The notes beneath the pieces were generated by a model that was given only the letters and a program-made list of their open reading frames with translations, did no database searches and was not told the origin of the DNA. From NCBI RefSeq assembly GCF_027587175.1, contig NZ_JAPCID010000049.1, positions 1 to 61,588 of the forward strand: DNA of 61,588 bases. The letters are read 5' to 3'. Numbering within the stretch: position 1 is the first letter of the stretch; every line of letters starts with the position of its first letter. This document shows positions 1-8,629 of this stretch, one piece after another. A program made the translations under genes and the position numbers. This stretch comes from Solirubrobacter deserti. GTDB taxonomy: Bacteria; Actinomycetota; Thermoleophilia; Solirubrobacterales; Solirubrobacteraceae.

Positions 1-88
1 CGGCCCGCCCGCGGCCTGGCGCGCCCGTCCCCGGCGCGGCGGGCGCCGCCCCGCGTGGCCCCGCCTCGCGCGGCCACGCTTCGCCGCG

Positions 89-1954
89 ATGCGGCGCGCG
101 TGGCCTCTCCGCGCCGCTGTTGTCGCCGTGCTGGCCCTCGTCGGGCTCGGATTCGTTCCACCTGCGGCCGGGGCGGCGACCCCGGGGCGGTTCGTCGTGC
201 GTCAGTGCACCGCGGGGGCGGCGTTCAGCGCTGTGGCGTGGAGCGCGAACACCGCCGTGGCGCAGACGTGTTACGCGCAAGGCGGGTCGGTGGTCATGAC
301 CGCGCCGGCGCATCGGCTCGCGCACTACGGCAGCGCGCTGCTGACGTTCGCCGTGCCGGCGTCGATGCCGAACACGACGATCGCCTCGTTCACGACGAGC
401 TATCGGTCGACGCCGCAGGCGCCGAGCACCAACCCGGCGTACCTGCAGCTCGGGTCGGGGTCGACCCAGCTCAAGGACACCCCGTCCGGGACGGCGGGAT
501 GGGGCGAGTACTTCCAGACGCCCAGCGGAGCGCGCACGCTGCACTTCCACACGTGGTGCTCGCCGGCGAACGGGCCCGGCTACTGCAACTGGTCCGGGCC
601 GCTGTTCTCGCTGTACGGCGTCGACCTCACGCTCGCGGAGGCGGTGCGGCCGACCGCGAGCGGCAGCGGCGCGGTGCTCGGGTCGGGGAGCCAGCGTGGG
701 GTCCGGGCGCTGAGCGTGGTGGCCGCCGACGCCGACTCGGGCGTCAGGAGCGTCACGGCGACGCTCGGGGGCACGGCGGTCGGCGGGCTGTCGCCGGCCT
801 GCGCCGACGACGTGTTCCCGCCGTGCCCGCAACGCGTCGACGAGATCATCGACATCGACACCACGCGCGTCCCCGACGGCACTCGGCTCCTTCGTCTGGT
901 GACGGTCGACTACGCGGGCAACAGCGCGACGACGGATGTCGGCTTCGTCACGATCGACAACGTCCCGGCGCCCTCGAGCGCCAGCGCGCCGGTCGTCGCG
1001 GGCGTCGCGCGGCACGGCGAGACGCTCACCGCGTCGGACGGCACCTGGACCGGCACCGGCCTCACCCTGACGCGCCGCTGGCAGCGGCTGGAGTCCGGCA
1101 CATGGACGGACATCTCCCGGGCGACGAGCTCCGGCTACGAGGTGACCCCAGCCGACTACGGCAAAGCGCTGCGGTTCTGGGTCCGCGCCGTCAACGCGGA
1201 GGGCGCCGCGGACGCGTACTCGGACCCGACCGACCCGGTCGCGGCCCCCGCCGCTCCGCGCCCCGAGCCGACGCCGGACCCGACCCCGGCGCCTCCGCCG
1301 GCCACGCCGCTGCCCGCTTCGCCGCCGGGACCCGCACCGGCGCCGCCCGAGGCGCCGGTGACGCTGCTCGCCGCGTTCGAAGGCTCGGACCGGACCTGGG
1401 CCAAGGTCACGTGGGGCGAGCGCCCCGTGATCGTCGGCACGCTCCGCGGCGGCGAGGGGCAGCCGCTGGCGCACGCGCGGGTCGAGATCGCGGCCGCGCC
1501 GCACGTGCTCGGCAATCCGGCGCCGGCGCTCGATCACGTGGTCAGCGACGCGGACGGTCGGTTTCGCTACCGCGTGCCGGCGGGGGTGTCGAGGACCCTG
1601 CGGCTGCGCGCCGGTTCCGCACGAGCGGTGGACCTGGTCGTGCACGTCACGCCGAAGGTGACGCTCACGGCGGAGCGCGAGCTGTTGAGGCCCGGGCAGA
1701 CCGTCGCGCTCAAGGGCAAGATCGCGGGCGCGCCGGCCGGTGTGCGCAAGCCCCTCGAGCTGCAGGTCCGCGTGGGAGCGCGCTGGTGGACGTTCGCGAC
1801 CACGCGCCTCGCCCGCCACGGCGGCACTTTCAGCGGCCGCTACCGGGTCACGGGCGCTCGGGTCCAGCAGGTCCGTGCTCTCGTGCGCGCGGACGAGGGC
1901 TGGCCGTTTCTCGCCGGGCACAGCCGTGCGGTGACGGTGCAGGTGCGGCCGTAG
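89..1954 (+). CDS. Secreted protein with Ig-like and carboxypeptidase-regulatory-like domains
   Basis: A 621-residue exported protein. The N-terminus has a clear Sec signal peptide: basic MRRAW, a hydrophobic run, and an AGA/ATP-type cleavage region near residue 30. The N-terminal half (about 30-300) is a beta-rich region with several Cys. Residues about 295-390 resemble a bacterial Ig-like repeat (pattern TLTASDGTWTG then an RWQR segment). A Pro-rich linker follows at about 390-425. The C-terminal 200 residues look like two beta-sandwich modules; one has the ARVEIA...DADGRFRYRVPAG pattern of carboxypeptidase-regulatory-like domains. Proteins of this build are common in soil actinobacteria, but their function is unknown. 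The start was chosen because it gives the signal peptide; no Shine-Dalgarno is visible. Confidence 0.8.
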   Translation: MRRAWPLRAAVVAVLALVGLGFVPPAAGAATPGRFVVRQCTAGAAFSAVAWSANTAVAQTCYAQGGSVVMTAPAHRLAHYGSALLTFAVPASMPNTTIASFTTSYRSTPQAPSTNPAYLQLGSGSTQLKDTPSGTAGWGEYFQTPSGARTLHFHTWCSPANGPGYCNWSGPLFSLYGVDLTLAEAVRPTASGSGAVLGSGSQRGVRALSVVAADADSGVRSVTATLGGTAVGGLSPACADDVFPPCPQRVDEIIDIDTTRVPDGTRLLRLVTVDYAGNSATTDVGFVTIDNVPAPSSASAPVVAGVARHGETLTASDGTWTGTGLTLTRRWQRLESGTWTDISRATSSGYEVTPADYGKALRFWVRAVNAEGAADAYSDPTDPVAAPAAPRPEPTPDPTPAPPPATPLPASPPGPAPAPPEAPVTLLAAFEGSDRTWAKVTWGERPVIVGTLRGGEGQPLAHARVEIAAAPHVLGNPAPALDHVVSDADGRFRYRVPAGVSRTLRLRAGSARAVDLVVHVTPKVTLTAERELLRPGQTVALKGKIAGAPAGVRKPLELQVRVGARWWTFATTRLARHGGTFSGRYRVTGARVQQVRALVRADEGWPFLAGHSRAVTVQVRP

Positions 1955-1956
1955 AG

Positions 1957-1972
1957 ACAGAAATTCTTCTGT
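1957..1972 (+). terminator. Short hairpin after secreted-protein gene
   Basis: ACAGAA, loop ATTC, TTCTGT: a perfect 6-bp inverted repeat in an AT-richer patch directly after the stop codon. It lies between the secreted-protein gene and ftsW. No U-tract follows, so terminator function is only possible. Confidence 0.3.
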
Positions 1973-2014
1973 ACACCGGAAGGGGTCCGGGCGACGGCAC
2001 CGAACAGCGGCTCG

Positions 2015-3250
2015 ATGGGCCGATCGCAGCAGCCGCTTGAACATCGACTGCTGCTCACTGCCACTTTCTGCCTGCTGGCGGGCGGGGCGGTGATGGTGTA
2101 CTCGGCGTCGAGCGCCCGGACCGTGCTCCAGGGCCAGGGCGACGGAACGATGTACCTCGCAAAGTACGTGGGCTACGGGTTCTTCGGCCTGATCGCGATG
2201 CACATCATCTCGCGGCTGCGGCTCGATCTGATCCGCCGCTACACGTCCGTGCTGCTCGGGGCCTCGTTCGTCATGCTCGTGATGGTCAAGGTGCCGGGCT
2301 TGGGCGTCGAGGTCAACGGCGCGACACGCTGGCTCGGGTTCGGCCCGCTGCAGTTCCAGCCGAGCGAGATCGTCAAGCTCGCACTGGTCCTGCACGTCGC
2401 GGCCGTGATCGCGGAGCGGCCCAAGATCGCGCGCAACATCAGGACGGTCGTCGGACCCGTGCTGGCCGTCGGCGGCGGGGCGGTCCTGCTGATCGCCGCC
2501 CAGCCCGACCTCGGCACGTGCCTGGTGATCTGCTTCACGATGGCGGTGCTGCTGGTGATCGCGGGCCTGCCGATGCGCCAGCTGGGCCTGATGACGGGTG
2601 CCGGCGCGGTGCTGGTGCTGCTGTTCGCGATCCTCGAGCCCTATCGGCGCGAGCGCCTGACGTCGTTCCTGGACCCGTGGGCGCACGCGCACGACGAGGG
2701 CTTCCAGATCGTCCAGGGCCAGATCGCGATCGGCTCGGGCGGCATCTTCGGCAACGGTCTCGGGCAGTCCATCCAGAAGATCTTCTACGTTCCCGAGGCC
2801 CACACGGACTTCATCCTCACGATCATCGGGGAGGAGCTCGGCCTGGCGGGCATCGTCGGCCTCCTGAGCCTGTACGGCATCATCGCGTACGCCGGGTTGC
2901 AGACCGCCAAGAAGGCCAAGGGCATCTACGCCACCCTCGTCGCCGCCGGCATCACCTCACTCATCCTGTGCCAAGCCCTGCTCAACGTCTACGCCATCCT
3001 CGGCCTCGCGCCGCTGACCGGCGTCCCGCTGCCCTTCATCTCGTCCGGTTCGACGAGCCTGATCACGCTGATGGTCTCCATGGGCGTGCTGCTCAACGTC
3101 GCCTCGGGCGGCCACGCCCACACGCTCAGTGCCGTCCCGCAACGCTCCAAGTCCGCTCGTGACCGCGCCGCCGAGGATCGTCATCGCGGCCGGCGGGACG
3201 GCGGGGCACGTGGTGCCGGCGATAGCCGTCGCCGACGCGCTGCGAGCTGA
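2015..3250 (+). CDS. ftsW: Peptidoglycan glycosyltransferase FtsW (SEDS family)
   Basis: SEDS-family membrane protein of 411 residues that polymerises lipid II glycan strands during septation. About ten hydrophobic segments are visible. The family signature after TM3 (NGATRWLGFGPLQFQPSE) and the C-terminal PLTGVPLPFISSGSTSL motif are both intact. It is immediately upstream of murG, the gene making its substrate, as in other division and cell-wall clusters. The cytoplasmic tail is long and Arg-rich and runs 92-122 nt into the murG reading frame. RodA or SpoVE paralogues share the motifs, but the murG/murC/ftsQ/ftsZ context favours FtsW. No good ribosome binding site is visible at the chosen start. 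Confidence 0.93.
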   Translation: MGRSQQPLEHRLLLTATFCLLAGGAVMVYSASSARTVLQGQGDGTMYLAKYVGYGFFGLIAMHIISRLRLDLIRRYTSVLLGASFVMLVMVKVPGLGVEVNGATRWLGFGPLQFQPSEIVKLALVLHVAAVIAERPKIARNIRTVVGPVLAVGGGAVLLIAAQPDLGTCLVICFTMAVLLVIAGLPMRQLGLMTGAGAVLVLLFAILEPYRRERLTSFLDPWAHAHDEGFQIVQGQIAIGSGGIFGNGLGQSIQKIFYVPEAHTDFILTIIGEELGLAGIVGLLSLYGIIAYAGLQTAKKAKGIYATLVAAGITSLILCQALLNVYAILGLAPLTGVPLPFISSGSTSLITLMVSMGVLLNVASGGHAHTLSAVPQRSKSARDRAAEDRHRGRRDGGARGAGDSRRRRAAS

Positions 3251-4211
3251 GGGCGCCGAGGTCAGCTTCGTCGGCGGCCAGCGCGCCGAGGCCGAGCTCG
3301 TCCCACAGGCCGGCTACGAGCTGGACCCGATCAACGTCGAGGGCATCAACCGCTCGAATCCGGTGAAGGCCGCGCGCGCCGTCGGCAAGGCGGGCGGCGC
3401 GCTCCTCGCGGCGCGCCGGATTCTCAAGCGTCGCGGCGCGGACGCCGTCCTCGGGGGCGGCGGCTACGTCGCCGGCCCGGTCGGGCTCGCGGCCACGCTG
3501 GCGAAGCTGCCGCTCGTGCTCACCGAGGCCGACTCGCACCTGGGCCTGACCAACCGGCTGCTCGCCAAGCGGGCCGAGCGCGTCTGCCTCGCGTTCCCGC
3601 TCGCGGGACACGAGGGCGAGCGCTTCCGGGTCACGGGCCGTCCTGTCCCGGAGACCTACAGCGACCGGGCCCAGGCCCGTGCGCAGCTGGGCATCGGCAC
3701 GGACGAGACCGCCGTGCTGATCTTCGGCGGCTCGCTCGGCGCCCGCTCGATCAACCACGCCGCCGTGGAGGCGTTCAAGGACGCGCCGTACCGCGTCGTC
3801 CACGTCGCCGGCACGCGCGACTACCCCGACCTCGAGGCGCCGGACGACAACTACGTCCTGCTCGACTACCTGACGCCGTTCGGCGTCGCGCTGGCCGCGG
3901 CGGACGTCGCGGTCGCCCGCTCCGGCGGCTCGATCTTCGAGCTCGCCCAGTACGGCCTCCCCGCCGTCCTGATCCCGTACCCGCACGCCACCGCCGACCA
4001 CCAGACCACCAACGCGCGCTGGATGACCGAAGCCGGCGCCGCCCGCGTGCTGCCGGACGCCGAGCTCAGCCCGGAGCGGCTGCGCGCCGAGACGGACGCC
4101 GTGCTGGCCGCGCGCGCGGACATGGCCGCGGCCGCCCGCGCGCTGGCAAAGCCGGACGCCGCGCGCGACATCGCTCACGAGGTCCTCGCCGCGGTGGACC
4201 GGCACCGCTGA
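3159..4211 (+). CDS. murG: MurG, lipid II synthase (GlcNAc transferase)
   Basis: Transfers GlcNAc from UDP-GlcNAc to lipid I to make lipid II on the inner membrane face. The GT-B fold signatures are present: the N-terminal Gly-rich GGTAGH loop (about residues 12-17), the second Gly-rich stretch DAVLGGGGYVAGP, the GGSLGARSIN motif of the C-terminal domain, and ARSGGSIFELAQYGLPAVLIPYP with the UDP-contacting residues. At 350 aa the length is typical. A GTG at 3159 starts the protein directly before the first beta strand; an upstream in-frame GTG at 3129 would add ten residues. Either start lies inside the 3' end of ftsW, so translation is probably coupled. Confidence 0.94.
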   Translation: MTAPPRIVIAAGGTAGHVVPAIAVADALRAEGAEVSFVGGQRAEAELVPQAGYELDPINVEGINRSNPVKAARAVGKAGGALLAARRILKRRGADAVLGGGGYVAGPVGLAATLAKLPLVLTEADSHLGLTNRLLAKRAERVCLAFPLAGHEGERFRVTGRPVPETYSDRAQARAQLGIGTDETAVLIFGGSLGARSINHAAVEAFKDAPYRVVHVAGTRDYPDLEAPDDNYVLLDYLTPFGVALAAADVAVARSGGSIFELAQYGLPAVLIPYPHATADHQTTNARWMTEAGAARVLPDAELSPERLRAETDAVLAARADMAAAARALAKPDAARDIAHEVLAAVDRHR

Positions 4212-4452
4212 GGCGGGGCCGCGGGCGGGGCGGAGCGCGGGGATACCCGCACCCCGAACCGGCACGGGATCAGGGTCGTCCCTGAGGCGCGGTGGCCAAG
4301 CGGGCGGCAGAGTCCGGTGCGTGCCGACCCCAACCACTCCCCCAGGAATTGGCCGTGGAGCTAGCCGCACCTGGATCGACGCGGTAACCCCGCGGCGCGT
4401 GGGGGCGAGGCACGAAAGAGTTGTCCTCTCCTCCCCAAGAAAAGGAACTCCA
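4212..4452 (+). promoter_or_regulatory. Structured 5' leader before small lipoprotein gene
   Basis: A 241-bp gap without a gene. It contains nested inverted repeats: GGCACG (4261-4266) with CGTGCC (4320-4325), enclosing CAGGG-tcgt-CCCTG (4271-4284); CCAGG (4342-4346) with CCTGG (4370-4374); and CGCGG-taacc-CCGCG (4380-4394). The gene then starts with a clean AAAGGA ribosome binding site at 4441-4446. The density of pairable segments suggests a structured mRNA leader, but it fits no riboswitch class I can name with confidence. Confidence 0.35.
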
Positions 4453-4776
4453 ATGATTCGTAAGTTGCTCACCTTTGCCGCCGTCGCCGCCTCTCTGACC
4501 GTCGTCGCCTGCGGCAACGAGGGCATCGACCAGGACGAGGCCGACCGCATCCAGGAGCGCGCCTCGCAGGTGCAGGAGGACGCCCAGCGCACCGCCGAGG
4601 AGGTCCGTGCCGGCACCAAGGACGCCGAGCAGGCGGCTGAGGAGATCCAGGAGGACGTCAACGGCCTGGCCAACGACACGATCGACGCCGCCAAGGACGC
4701 CGACATCCCGGACGAGGCCCGCGAGCAGCTCGAGGCCGCCCAGGAGCAGATGAACGCCGCGCAGGGCCAGAACTAG
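4453..4776 (+). CDS. Small coiled-coil lipoprotein
   Basis: A 107-residue lipoprotein of unknown function. The signal peptide ends in a lipobox VVAC, with Cys 20 as the predicted lipidated residue, so the mature protein should be anchored to the outer face of the membrane. The mature part is almost all charged/Ala heptad-like sequence (repeated EA, QE and DA blocks), predicted as a long helix or coiled coil, with no aromatic residue. It is reminiscent of Lpp or apolipoprotein-like periplasmic helices, but no family is assigned. The ATG is preceded by AAAGGA at good spacing, one of the few genes here with a strong Shine-Dalgarno, and it has a long structured leader. Confidence 0.8.
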   Translation: MIRKLLTFAAVAASLTVVACGNEGIDQDEADRIQERASQVQEDAQRTAEEVRAGTKDAEQAAEEIQEDVNGLANDTIDAAKDADIPDEAREQLEAAQEQMNAAQGQN

Positions 4777-4793
4777 CCCTTGGGGGAGAGACC

Positions 4794-4823
4794 CCGGCGG
4801 GCGGCCACGCGGCCGCTCGCCGG
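4794..4823. terminator. Bidirectional hairpin between lipoprotein gene and recQ
   Basis: CCGGCGGGCGGCC, loop ACGC, GGCCGCTCGCCGG: a 13-bp stem with a single G-T wobble. It sits between two convergent genes (lipoprotein ends 4776, recQ ends 4868), so it probably terminates both. No U-tract is present. Confidence 0.6.
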
Positions 4824-4867
4824 CGGGCCCCCACACGGCGGCACCGGCGCGCAGCGCGCGGGCGCGC

Positions 4868-6484
4868 CTACACCGCGGTCAGCAGCTCGCGCTCGCGCAC
4901 CACTTCCAGCGCGAGCGTCTTGTAGCCGGCCTCGTCGAACAGGACGACCATCGAGCCGTCGTCGTAACGCTGGACGACGCCCTCGCCCCACGACTCGTGG
5001 GCGACGCGCGCGCCGACCGGGAACGGCACGTCCGACGGCGGGGCGCTCACCCGACCCGACTCGCAGTTGTCGCAGTAGCCGCACGGCGGCTCGAACGGCT
5101 CGCCGAAGTAGGACAGGATGAATGCGCGGCGGCAGTCGTCGGTCTCGGCGTAGGCGCGCATCATGTCCACGCGCGAACGGTCGAAGGAGCGGCGCATCTC
5201 CTCGGCCTCCGCGGCGGCCGTCACCAGCTCCGACGACGGCGCGTCCGACATCGGCGCGATCTCGCCGTCCATCGCCACGCGCACCGCGCCCGCGTCCTCC
5301 AGGCGCGACAGGGCGGAGGCGAGCCTGGTGTCCGACAGATGGACCGAGTCCCCCAGGTCCGCCGCCGGAACGCCCTGGCGCACGGCGTCCAGCACGTGCG
5401 CGAGCTCGTCGACCTCGACGTGGCCGCCGGCGAAGAACCGGCGCAGCCCGACGTCCTCGCTGCGGTAGAAGAGCACGATCTCGGCGGGCTCCCCGTCGCG
5501 GCCGGCGCGGCCCGCCTCCTGGTAGTAGGCGTCCAGCGACTCGGCGACCTCTGCATGGAACACCCAGCGGACGTCGGCCTTGTCGATGCCCATGCCGAAC
5601 GCGGTGGTGGCGACGACCACGTCGATCGAGCCGTCCATGAAGCGCTCCTGGACGTCGTCGCGCTCGGCCGACTTCATCCCCGCGTGGTAGGACGCCGCGC
5701 GCAGCGAGCCCTCGCACAGCTCGTCGGCGAGCTCTTCGGCCTCGCGCCGCGTCGACACGTAGACGATCCCGGGCGGAGGCGAAGCCGCGATCCGCTCGAC
5801 CAGCGCCCGCCGCTTGCGCTCGGCGCCCTGCTCCCCGTGGAAGCGCTCGACCGAGAAGCGCAGGTTCGGCCGGTCGAACCCGCGGATCAGCAGCACCGGG
5901 TCACGCAGCCCGAGCCGCGTGACGATCTCCTCGCGCACGGGCGGCGCCGCCGTCGCGGTCAGCGCGAGCACGGGCGGGCGGCCCAGCGCCTCGATCGCGG
6001 CGCCCAGCCGCAGGTACTCGGGCCGGAAGTCGTGCCCCCACTCGCTGACGCAGTGCGCCTCGTCCACGACGAACAGCGAGATGTCCGCCACCGCGAGCTC
6101 GTCGAGCACGTCCTTGCGCGCCAGCTGCTCGGGCGCGAGGAACAGGAACTCGAGCGCGTTCTCGGCCAGCTCGTGCAGCGCCTCCTCGCGCTCGGCCCGC
6201 GGCAGCGAGGAGTTCACCTGCGCCGCGCCGCCCGCCGCGAGCTCGTTGAGCCCGTCCACCTGGTCGCGCTGCAGCGCGATCAGCGGGGAGACGACGACCG
6301 TCGCGCCGGGCGTCAGCAGCCCGGCGATCTGGTAGATCGCCGACTTGCCCGCGCCCGTGGACATGACCACCAGCACGTCGCGTCCCTCCAGCGCCGCCTC
6401 GATGGCTTCTCGCTGCCCGGCGCGGAGCTCGGCGTAGCCGAACGCCTCTCGCGCAACCCGTTCGATCCTCGATTCGTCGGCCAA
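4868..6484 (-). CDS. recQ: ATP-dependent DNA helicase RecQ-like
   Basis: Superfamily 2 3'-5' DNA helicase of 538 residues for recombination and replication-fork repair. Walker A is STGAGKSA (about 42-49) and Walker B is [17 protein letters not shown], the diagnostic RecQ motif. Helicase motifs IV-VI follow, including [14 protein letters not shown] and [10 protein letters not shown]. The Cys-rich zinc element is present near residue 470 (CGYCDNC). A clear HRDC domain is missing, so this is a short RecQ; the C-terminal 60 residues look like a small beta domain. The only in-frame start near the N-terminus is TTG. It is divergent from murC with 19 bp between start codons and interrupts the cell-wall gene order. 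Confidence 0.92.
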   Translation of the reverse strand: MADESRIERVAREAFGYAELRAGQREAIEAALEGRDVLVVMSTGAGKSAIYQIAGLLTPGATVVVSPLIALQRDQVDGLNELAAGGAAQVNSSLPRAEREEALHELAENALEFLFLAPEQLARKDVLDELAVADISLFVVDEAHCVSEWGHDFRPEYLRLGAAIEALGRPPVLALTATAAPPVREEIVTRLGLRDPVLLIRGFDRPNLRFSVERFHGEQGAERKRRALVERIAASPPPGIVYVSTRREAEELADELCEGSLRAASYHAGMKSAERDDVQERFMDGSIDVVVATTAFGMGIDKADVRWVFHAEVAESLDAYYQEAGRAGRDGEPAEIVLFYRSEDVGLRRFFAGGHVEVDELAHVLDAVRQGVPAADLGDSVHLSDTRLASALSRLEDAGAVRVAMDGEIAPMSDAPSSELVTAAAEAEEMRRSFDRSRVDMMRAYAETDDCRRAFILSYFGEPFEPPCGYCDNCESGRVSAPPSDVPFPVGARVAHESWGEGVVQRYDDGSMVVLFDEAGYKTLALEVVRERELLTAV

Positions 6485-6490
6485 GCGCCG

Positions 6491-6496
6491 TAGGGT
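6491..6496 (+). promoter_or_regulatory. Putative -10 element of murC (leaderless)
   Basis: TAGGGT followed by exactly 7 nt and a GTG (6504). This overlaps the alternative GTG at 6495 and favours GTG 6504 as the real murC start. Confidence 0.55.
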
Positions 6497-6503
6497 GACA
6501 GGC

Positions 6504-7715
6504 GTGAATCAGCCGTGGTCAGGACGCAAACTGCACTTCGTCGGCATCGGCGGCATCGGGATGAGCGGGCTCGCGAAGGTGGCCCGCAGCCTGGGCGCCG
6601 AGGTGACCGGCTCCGACCGCGCGCAGGGCGGGCACGACGCGCGCAACGTCCCCGCCGGGGCGACCGTCGTCTTCTCGACCGCGATCGGCGCCGACAACCC
6701 CGAGCGCACCACCGGCGCGCCCGAGCTGCACCGCGCCGACCTGCTGGCCGAGCTCACGCAGCTCAAGCCGACGATCGCGGTGTCCGGCACCCACGGCAAG
6801 ACGACCACCACGTCGATGCTCGTACACGCCATGCCGGGCGAGAGCTACCTGGTCGGCGGCGAGGTCCGCAGCACCGGCACCAACGCCGACTGGCACGAGG
6901 ACAGCGCCTGGCTGATCGTCGAAGCCGACGAGTCCGACCGCAGCCTGCTCAAGCTGCACCCGACGATCGCGGTCGTGACCAACGCCGAGCTCGACCACCA
7001 CACCACCTACGCGAGCTCGCGCGACGTGGACGACACGTTCGCCCAGTTTCTCGCGCGCGCGAGGGACGCGGTCGTCGCGCCCGACCTCACGCGCCTGCGC
7101 GCCGACGCGCACGTGTTCGGCGAGTACGACGGCCCGCTGGCCGTGCCCGGGGCGCACAACCGCAAGAACGCGGCGGCCGCGCTGACGGCGATCGAAATCG
7201 CCCAGGGCACCGCCGAGCTGGCGCGCGAGCTGCTCGCGACCTTCGAGGGCGCGGGCCGGCGCTTCGAGGTGGTCGGCACCGCCAACGGCGCCACGGTCGT
7301 CGACGACTACGCGCACCACCCGACCGAGGTGCGCGCGACGATCGAGGCCGCCCGCAGCCAGCACCCGCCGCGGGTGATCGCGCTCTTCCAGCCGCACCTG
7401 TTCAGCCGCACCCAACGCGAGGCCCGCGCGTTCGGCGAGGCCCTGGCCGGGGCGGACATGGCGGTGCTGCTCGATGTCTATCCCGCGCGCGAGCGCCAGG
7501 AGGACTACCCCGGCGTCAGCGGCCTGCTCGTCGCCGAACACGCCTACGACGCCCGCCCGGGGATGCCCGTGATCTGGGCCAAGACGCACGCCACAGCGCG
7601 TGCGTACCTGCAACGGGCGTTGCAGGAGGGCGACCTGTTGCTCACGATGGGCGCCGGAGACGTGAACGCGATCGGCAGGGACCTCGTCGCGCATAGCGAA
7701 CCCCCCGGACGATGA
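6504..7715 (+). CDS. murC: UDP-N-acetylmuramate-L-alanine ligase MurC (compact)
   Basis: Adds L-Ala to UDP-MurNAc, the first peptide step of peptidoglycan synthesis in the cytoplasm. Signatures are the N-terminal [13 protein letters not shown] dinucleotide-like loop, the ATP P-loop [20 protein letters not shown], the HHPTEV motif and FQPHLFSRT. It is short (403 aa against the usual 450-490). The stretch normally found between the GSD motif and the STAI motif in the N-terminal domain is reduced, and central-domain loops are trimmed, although all catalytic motifs remain. A TAGGGT hexamer 7 nt before GTG 6504 supports this start over GTG 6495. The 3' end overlaps ftsQ by ATGA; the murB usually found between them is absent. 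Confidence 0.92.
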   Translation: MNQPWSGRKLHFVGIGGIGMSGLAKVARSLGAEVTGSDRAQGGHDARNVPAGATVVFSTAIGADNPERTTGAPELHRADLLAELTQLKPTIAVSGTHGKTTTTSMLVHAMPGESYLVGGEVRSTGTNADWHEDSAWLIVEADESDRSLLKLHPTIAVVTNAELDHHTTYASSRDVDDTFAQFLARARDAVVAPDLTRLRADAHVFGEYDGPLAVPGAHNRKNAAAALTAIEIAQGTAELARELLATFEGAGRRFEVVGTANGATVVDDYAHHPTEVRATIEAARSQHPPRVIALFQPHLFSRTQREARAFGEALAGADMAVLLDVYPARERQEDYPGVSGLLVAEHAYDARPGMPVIWAKTHATARAYLQRALQEGDLLLTMGAGDVNAIGRDLVAHSEPPGR

Positions 7716-8479
7716 CGCGTCTCAAAGTCGGCCTCGCTGTCGTCGCCGTAATCGTGCTGACCGGCGGCGGCTTCCTGTGGCTGCGCGGGTCGAGCCTCGT
7801 CGCGGTCCAGGACGTCCAGATCACGGGCGTCACCGCCTCCGACGGGGACAAGGTCCGTGCCGCGCTCGAGTCGGTGGCCAAGGACATGACGACCCTCAAC
7901 GTCCGCGAAGAGGTACTGCGCGAAGCCAGTGCCTCATACACGTCGGTCGACGACGTGAAGGTGCAGTCCGACTTCCCGCACACGCTCCGCATCCAGGTGA
8001 TCGAGCGCCGGCCGGTGGCCGCGGTCTCCCGGCCGGGGGAGCGGCGCGTCCCGGTGACCAGCAACGGCACGCTGCTGCGCGGCGTGACCGCCGAGCGCGA
8101 TCTTCCCAGCGTCAAGCTCAAGCGCGACCCGGCCGGAGCGCGGATCACGGACCGCCGGATCCTCAACGCGCTGACGGTTGCGGGGGCGGCGCCCGACCCG
8201 CTGCGCGGTCGCACCGACGAGGTCAAGGTCGACAAGCGCGGCGTGATCGTCGACCTCCAAGAAGGCCCCGAGCTGATCTTCGGGGGAGGCGACGAAGCGG
8301 ACAAGAAGTGGGCGGCCGCAGCCCGTGTCCTGGCCGAGATCTCCGCGCAGGGGGCCACATATCTCGACCTTCGGATCCCGGGCCGAGTGGCCGCGGGCGG
8401 ACTCGCCCCGATCGCCACGCCGACGCCCGACCCGAACGCTCAACCTGAGGCTGAGAATAGCCCAACTCTGAATCCGTAG
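7712..8479 (+). CDS. ftsQ: Cell division protein FtsQ
   Basis: A 255-residue bitopic membrane protein of the divisome. It has a short cytoplasmic N-terminus, one TM helix (about residues 4-24), a POTRA domain beginning VQDVQITGVT and including a hydrophobic-strand IQVIERRPVAAVS block, then the FtsQ beta domain (DEVKVDKRGVIVDL, with the late YLDLRIPGRVA segment). The C-terminal 30 residues are Pro/Asn-rich and probably disordered. It is translationally coupled to murC (ATGA overlap) and lies upstream of ftsZ, the classical order. ftsA is not found between ftsQ and ftsZ. Confidence 0.9.
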   Translation: MTRLKVGLAVVAVIVLTGGGFLWLRGSSLVAVQDVQITGVTASDGDKVRAALESVAKDMTTLNVREEVLREASASYTSVDDVKVQSDFPHTLRIQVIERRPVAAVSRPGERRVPVTSNGTLLRGVTAERDLPSVKLKRDPAGARITDRRILNALTVAGAAPDPLRGRTDEVKVDKRGVIVDLQEGPELIFGGGDEADKKWAAAARVLAEISAQGATYLDLRIPGRVAAGGLAPIATPTPDPNAQPEAENSPTLNP

Positions 8480-8526
8480 TCGAGACTTCGGCAGTCTGCA
8501 ACGATGCTTGCGCCGGTTCGCTCCCG

Positions 8527-8556
8527 TTGACATCGGGAACGAAATCCCCGTACCTT
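8527..8556 (+). promoter_or_regulatory. Putative ftsZ promoter
   Basis: TTGACA (8527-8532), an 18-bp spacer, then TACCTT (8551-8556), located in the 150-bp gap before ftsZ. It predicts a 5' UTR of about 65 nt, unlike the many leaderless genes in this window. This is the best -35/-10 pair seen here. Confidence 0.5.
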
Positions 8557-8629
8557 GCGGTAATCCGCGCCGTCGGCGAGCCTGCTAAAACGCTCGACCC
8601 TAACTAGAGGTCCGGACGGAAAAACCCAC

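Noticed and set aside
4289-4394. tRNA-like stretch GGTGGCCAAGCGG in the lipoprotein leader
   Set aside because: It resembles a D-arm, but no T-loop (GGTTCGA type), anticodon stem or acceptor pairing can be completed.
4212-4452. Possible c-di-AMP (ydaO-type) or cobalamin riboswitch
   Set aside because: A GGTAACCCCGCGG segment is vaguely similar to the ydaO core, but the other invariant blocks are missing. Left as an unnamed structured leader.
6495-6503. Upstream GTG start for murC
   Set aside because: It lies within the predicted -10 hexamer; GTG 6504 has the correct leaderless spacing.
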